Assembly: GCA_023145125.1 (NCBI GenBank)
Contig: JAGLEK010000213.1
Location: 1-10,429, forward strand
DNA: 10,429 nt
Direction of reading: 5' to 3'
Source: Bacteroidales bacterium
GTDB lineage: Bacteria; Bacteroidota; Bacteroidia; Bacteroidales; B18-G4
A model generated the notes under the pieces. It searched no databases, had not been told where the DNA came from, and worked only from the letters and a program-made list of their open reading frames with translations. Position 1 is the stretch's first letter. Every line of letters starts with the position of its first letter. Below, piece after piece: positions 7,667 to 10,429 of the stretch. The translations under genes were made by a program, and so were the position numbers.

Positions 7667-8965
7667 ATGGCGAGGAGAAGGTTTGCACGGGATATTATCG
7701 GTGTTTTCAATAGCAATGTCTACTCCATCATTGCAGGTTTCCTGGCGAGCATTGTCCTGGCGCGCGTACTCGGGCCGGATAAATACGGCATCTATATTGC
7801 CCTGATCATTATTCCTACGATCGTAGTGAGTATCACCCATCTTGGTATCCGCGGATCGGCTATTTTTCATGTTGGACAAGGTAAGATCAATCAAAATGAG
7901 CTGGTATCTACTATTCTTTTGCTCTGGATCATGGCATCGACATTGGGCATCATCATTTCTGCCATTGCTTATTATCTTTATGACGAACCCAATTTTACCA
8001 TGTTGTTGATAGGCCTTGTCCTGATTGTCATACCGGGACAGCTGGCTATTATATATTTCGGTGGCATCTTCCTGGGAAATGATGAGATCAGCAAGGCCAA
8101 CCAGATGAACTGGATCACCAACTCCATCAACCTGGGTTTAATCATCTTATTGGTTTGGGGGCTTGAACTGGAAATACTGGGAGCTGTAATTTCATTCATT
8201 GTGTCAGGAAGTATCGTTGCCGTTTACGGTTACTCCCTCCTGAACAGATCCTATCGGATCAGGCTCAGGATACACAGGGAAATACTTAAAAGCTTACTCA
8301 AATTGGGTATTCTTTTTTCGGTTTCCTTTTTTATCCTCCAGTTAAATTACAGGGTTGACATTTTACTCCTTGAAAAGCTAAGGGATTCTGCAGAGGTAGG
8401 AATATATTCGATTGGAGCGTCAATTGCCGAGCAGCTCTGGCAACTCCCGCTGGCCATAGGAATTGTGGTCTTTAGCCGGACAGCCAATACCGAAGACAGA
8501 AAGGCCATGACAGAAACCACCGGTGTGCTGCTCCGTTTGTCTTTCCTGTTTTCGGTTGGACTGGCAGTGGTAATTTTCTTTGTTGTTCCATTCCTGGTTC
8601 CGCTCATTTTCGGTGATGAATATATCCCGAGCATCAGGATCATTCAGTTGATCCTTCCGGGGGTCATCATGGTGGTCATGTTTCGTATATTGAGTGGACA
8701 CCTGGCGGGTCTTGGAAGGCCTGAAATTACCCTTTATGTGTTTCTGCCTGCCCTGGTTATAAATATCATCCTGAACCTGCTCTGGATCCCCGGATATGGA
8801 GGCGAAGGAGCAGCCATGGCCACTAATGTAAGCTATACTGCCGGATCTATTGGGTACCTGATCGTTTATTCCCGCATATTGAAAGTACCGGTTAAAGATA
8901 TCCTGCTTGCCAGGAAAAGCGATTTTGCCCAGGTCAGACAGTTGATAAAGGGGCTGAGGAATTAG
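7667..8965 (+). CDS. Wzx-like polysaccharide/oligosaccharide flippase (MATE/MOP superfamily)
   Basis: This 432-residue integral inner-membrane protein has about twelve predicted helices, at roughly 15-33, 42-58, 83-104, 110-130, 150-167, 170-190, 210-226, 245-270, 289-313, 324-344, 354-374 and 381-402. The N-terminus, FNSNVYSIIAGFLASIVLARVLGPDKYGIYIAL, is diagnostic of the polysaccharide biosynthesis protein (RfbX/Wzx) family. A second signature is GLGRPEITLYVFLPALVINIILNLLWIPGYGGEGAA at about 348-383. Members flip undecaprenyl-linked glycans from the cytoplasmic to the periplasmic leaflet; the cargo cannot be told from sequence. The ATG at 7667 has a typical positively charged start (MARRR) and no strong Shine-Dalgarno. 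No promoter-like box lies in the 71 bases before it, so it is probably cotranscribed with the radical SAM gene. A stem-loop sits directly on its stop codon. Confidence 0.9.
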   Translation: MARRRFARDIIGVFNSNVYSIIAGFLASIVLARVLGPDKYGIYIALIIIPTIVVSITHLGIRGSAIFHVGQGKINQNELVSTILLLWIMASTLGIIISAIAYYLYDEPNFTMLLIGLVLIVIPGQLAIIYFGGIFLGNDEISKANQMNWITNSINLGLIILLVWGLELEILGAVISFIVSGSIVAVYGYSLLNRSYRIRLRIHREILKSLLKLGILFSVSFFILQLNYRVDILLLEKLRDSAEVGIYSIGASIAEQLWQLPLAIGIVVFSRTANTEDRKAMTETTGVLLRLSFLFSVGLAVVIFFVVPFLVPLIFGDEYIPSIRIIQLILPGVIMVVMFRILSGHLAGLGRPEITLYVFLPALVINIILNLLWIPGYGGEGAAMATNVSYTAGSIGYLIVYSRILKVPVKDILLARKSDFAQVRQLIKGLRN

Positions 8966-8993
8966 GGTTGGCAACCCTATAATTATTATTTTT
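8963..8993 (+). terminator. Probable intrinsic terminator at the flippase stop codon
   Basis: A perfect 7-bp stem TAGGGTT/AACCCTA (8963-8969 and 8973-8979) with loop GGC is followed by an AT-rich tract ending in five Ts (8989-8993). The left arm starts at the flippase TAG stop codon itself. The stem is short and the T-tract is interrupted by A residues, so termination may be partial. Confidence 0.5.
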
Positions 8994-8994
8994 G
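8987..8994 (+). promoter_or_regulatory. Candidate -7 promoter box directly before the sulfotransferase gene
   Basis: TATTTTTG matches TAnnTTTG exactly but ends only 7 bases before the ATG at 9002. The nearest -33-like TTG is at 8968-8970, inside the hairpin, with a rather short 16-base spacer. If used, it would give an almost leaderless transcript. The same bases form the T-tract of the candidate terminator. Confidence 0.35.
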
Positions 8995-9001
8995 CTTCCG
9001 G

Positions 9002-10111
9002 ATGGAAGAATTTAATACAGAAATAAAGCAAAAAGGTATTCCAATCTTCTTTGTTGTAGGCAGGCCCCGCTCCGGTACTACGCTGCTAAGAACCCTCTTC
9101 GATGCACACCCAAACGTGCTCGTTCCTCCTGAGTGCCAGTTTATCATTAACCTGTATCCTAAATATGGAAAGATCACAAACTGGTCACTGAAAAAACTGG
9201 AAAGCTTTTACCATGAATTGCTCAGGCAATGGCTATTCGACCTTTGGCCACTGGATAGGGAAAAGCTATACAAAACCCTGATGCAATGTGAGGGCAAAAT
9301 TGATTATGCTACGATCTGCAAGCTGGTGTACGGTGAATATCAATCCATATTCGATCATGGAACTATCCATGCTATTGGTGATAAGAATCCGGGTTACACC
9401 ATCTACACAGAAAAACTGCTGAAGATATTTCCTGAAGCCAGGTTCATTCATATTATCCGTGATTACCGCGACAACTTTCTTTCCATCAGGAATGTGGATT
9501 TCGAGCTCCCTTTTATTTCCCTTACCACCGCAAAATGGAAGATTTTCCTGAAGCGATTCAGAAAGGCAGCTGAAAATAATCCGGGCACACATTTTGAGAT
9601 TCGCTATGAAGACCTGGTGGCAGAGCCTGAAAAAGAATTCAAAATTTTGTGCGAATTTTTGGGACTCCCATACAGTACGATTCCTTTCAGTTTCCACAGT
9701 AAAGGCGATGTAGTCTACAAAATGTACCCCAAAGAGATCCTGGATAAATACCAGGCCAGCCTCTTCAAAAAGATCAGCACAGACAAGGTCGGGCTCTGGA
9801 AAGACCAGCTGAGTGAGGTTGAGGTTAAATGCGGGGATGCCACGGTAGGGAAATATGCCGGGCTGGCTGGCTACGACAGGCTTTACACGAAGTCATCGCC
9901 CTGGATCAAGCTCAGGATCTTACCTGGATCCTGCTTTGCCGCCCTTTTGGCGTTTGCCACAAAGGTAGTCGACACTTTTCCGTACAGGCTCCGCAATGCT
10001 ATCCTGATAAAAGCCCCCTGGGTCGTAGGGCATCTGTATCTTTCGATATTCAACAGGAAGAAACTAAAGGAAATGGCCGCTGATATGAAAAGTGTGAAAA
10101 GAAAGGCCTGA
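9002..10111 (+). CDS. Sulfotransferase family protein (PAPS-dependent, Sulfotransfer_3-like)
   Basis: The 369-residue protein begins with a PAPS-binding 5'-phosphosulfate loop, FFVVGRPRSGTTLLRTLFDAHPN, in which GRPRSGTT spans residues 20-27. The 3'-phosphate-binding segment is IHIIRDYRDNFLSIRN at about 149-164, with R153 and S161 in the expected places. GDKNP (126-130) and RYEDLVAEPE (201-210) are also typical. It would transfer sulfate from PAPS to a hydroxyl or amine of a glycan, lipid or small molecule. The last 75 or so residues, after about position 295, form an extension with weakly hydrophobic stretches that might touch the membrane. ATG 9002 is the only plausible start because the loop begins at residue 20. 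Following a flippase and facing a glycosyltransferase, it may sulfate a surface glycan; that acceptor is inferred, and PAPS synthesis genes are not in the window. Confidence 0.88.
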   Translation: MEEFNTEIKQKGIPIFFVVGRPRSGTTLLRTLFDAHPNVLVPPECQFIINLYPKYGKITNWSLKKLESFYHELLRQWLFDLWPLDREKLYKTLMQCEGKIDYATICKLVYGEYQSIFDHGTIHAIGDKNPGYTIYTEKLLKIFPEARFIHIIRDYRDNFLSIRNVDFELPFISLTTAKWKIFLKRFRKAAENNPGTHFEIRYEDLVAEPEKEFKILCEFLGLPYSTIPFSFHSKGDVVYKMYPKEILDKYQASLFKKISTDKVGLWKDQLSEVEVKCGDATVGKYAGLAGYDRLYTKSSPWIKLRILPGSCFAALLAFATKVVDTFPYRLRNAILIKAPWVVGHLYLSIFNRKKLKEMAADMKSVKRKA

Positions 10112-10136
10112 TCTTATCTTATGCAAAGCGGGAAGC

Positions 10137-10429
10137 CTACAATACTTTCTTAATGGTGAATGGGGGTTTTTTGCTCTGCACCATGTATATCCTGCTCAGG
10201 TAACCACCAATAATTCCAAGACTGAATACGATGATCCCGGTGCTGAAGAGGATGGTCACAATGGTAGAGGTATAACCCGGCACCGTGACATTAAAGAGCC
10301 ACTTCTGAAGGATAAACCTGAGCCCGAACAGGAAAAAGACAAACGACATCACAAGGCCACCCCATACCATAAGCTTCAAAGGGATGTTGGTGTAAAAATA
10401 AGTGAGATCGGAAACAAGCATAAAAAGCT
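10137..10429 (-). CDS. Family 2 glycosyltransferase, membrane C-terminus (partial)
   Basis: The minus-strand frame ends at the TAG at 10137-10139 and stays open to the right edge, so about 97 C-terminal residues are visible. The methionine at 10419-10421 is internal, since the frame continues upstream as xLFMLVSDL. Two hydrophobic helices are seen, roughly MVWGGLVMSFVFFLFGLRFI and IVTILFSTGIIVFSLGIIGGYL, followed by SRIYMVQSKKPPFTIKKVL. The pattern GYTSTIVTILF...SLGIIGGYLSRIY matches the membrane tail of GtrB/DPM1-like GT2 enzymes, which move sugar from a nucleotide donor to a polyprenyl phosphate. The catalytic GT-A domain lies beyond the window, so the sugar is unknown. It is convergent with the sulfotransferase gene 25 bases away, with no obvious terminator between. 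Confidence 0.85.
   Translation of the reverse strand, partial: LFMLVSDLTYFYTNIPLKLMVWGGLVMSFVFFLFGLRFILQKWLFNVTVPGYTSTIVTILFSTGIIVFSLGIIGGYLSRIYMVQSKKPPFTIKKVL

Noticed and set aside
8420..9031. A 203-codon open frame on the minus strand opposite the flippase gene
   Set aside because: Its composition is rich in His, Gln, Asp and Asn with no domain, and it is fully antisense to a clear Wzx-like membrane protein; it is a shadow frame.
1..10429. CRISPR arrays, insertion sequences, tRNA or rRNA genes, phage or defence systems
   Set aside because: No regularly spaced repeats, transposase motifs, cloverleaf-like segments or known defence domains were seen on either strand.

Overview
The window looks like chromosomal DNA from a member of the Bacteroidota. 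Three things point there: the core cluster yicC-gmk-nadD in that order, a propeller/Y_Y_Y histidine kinase paired with a response regulator, and promoter elements matching the phylum's -33 TTTG / -7 TAnnTTTG pattern. Shine-Dalgarno sequences are weak or absent before most genes, which also fits. The genus cannot be named from the sequence alone.

Layout. (1) Positions 1-3260, minus strand: a 981-residue membrane sensor histidine kinase followed, after 132 bases, by the N-terminal part of a response regulator that runs off the left edge. (2) Positions 3261-3383: intergenic region between this pair and the plus-strand genes, with a full-consensus promoter for the latter. (3) Positions 3384-5408, plus strand: yicC (YicC-family endoribonuclease), gmk (guanylate kinase) and nadD (nicotinate-nucleotide adenylyltransferase), whose reading frames overlap by 1 and 8 bases and are probably translationally coupled. 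(4) Positions 5443-6108, minus strand: a GNAT acetyltransferase convergent with nadD. (5) Positions 6109-6215: a compact divergent promoter region. (6) Positions 6216-10111, plus strand: a B12-binding-type radical SAM enzyme, a Wzx-like polysaccharide flippase and a PAPS-type sulfotransferase. (7) Positions 10137-10429, minus strand: the membrane C-terminus of a GT2 glycosyltransferase that runs off the right edge.

The left half is housekeeping and sensing. The right half looks like the edge of a surface-glycan locus: the flippase would move lipid-linked glycan across the inner membrane, while the glycosyltransferase, acetyltransferase, sulfotransferase and possibly the radical SAM enzyme would build or decorate it. 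That pathway assignment is inference from families and proximity. No tRNA, rRNA, CRISPR array, transposase or phage gene was seen, and no stretch over 300 bases lacks a gene. I found no clear new defence or mobile system. The most notable points are the back-to-back divergent promoters at 6176-6192, the terminator/promoter junction before the sulfotransferase, and the unassigned radical SAM enzyme in a glycan context.
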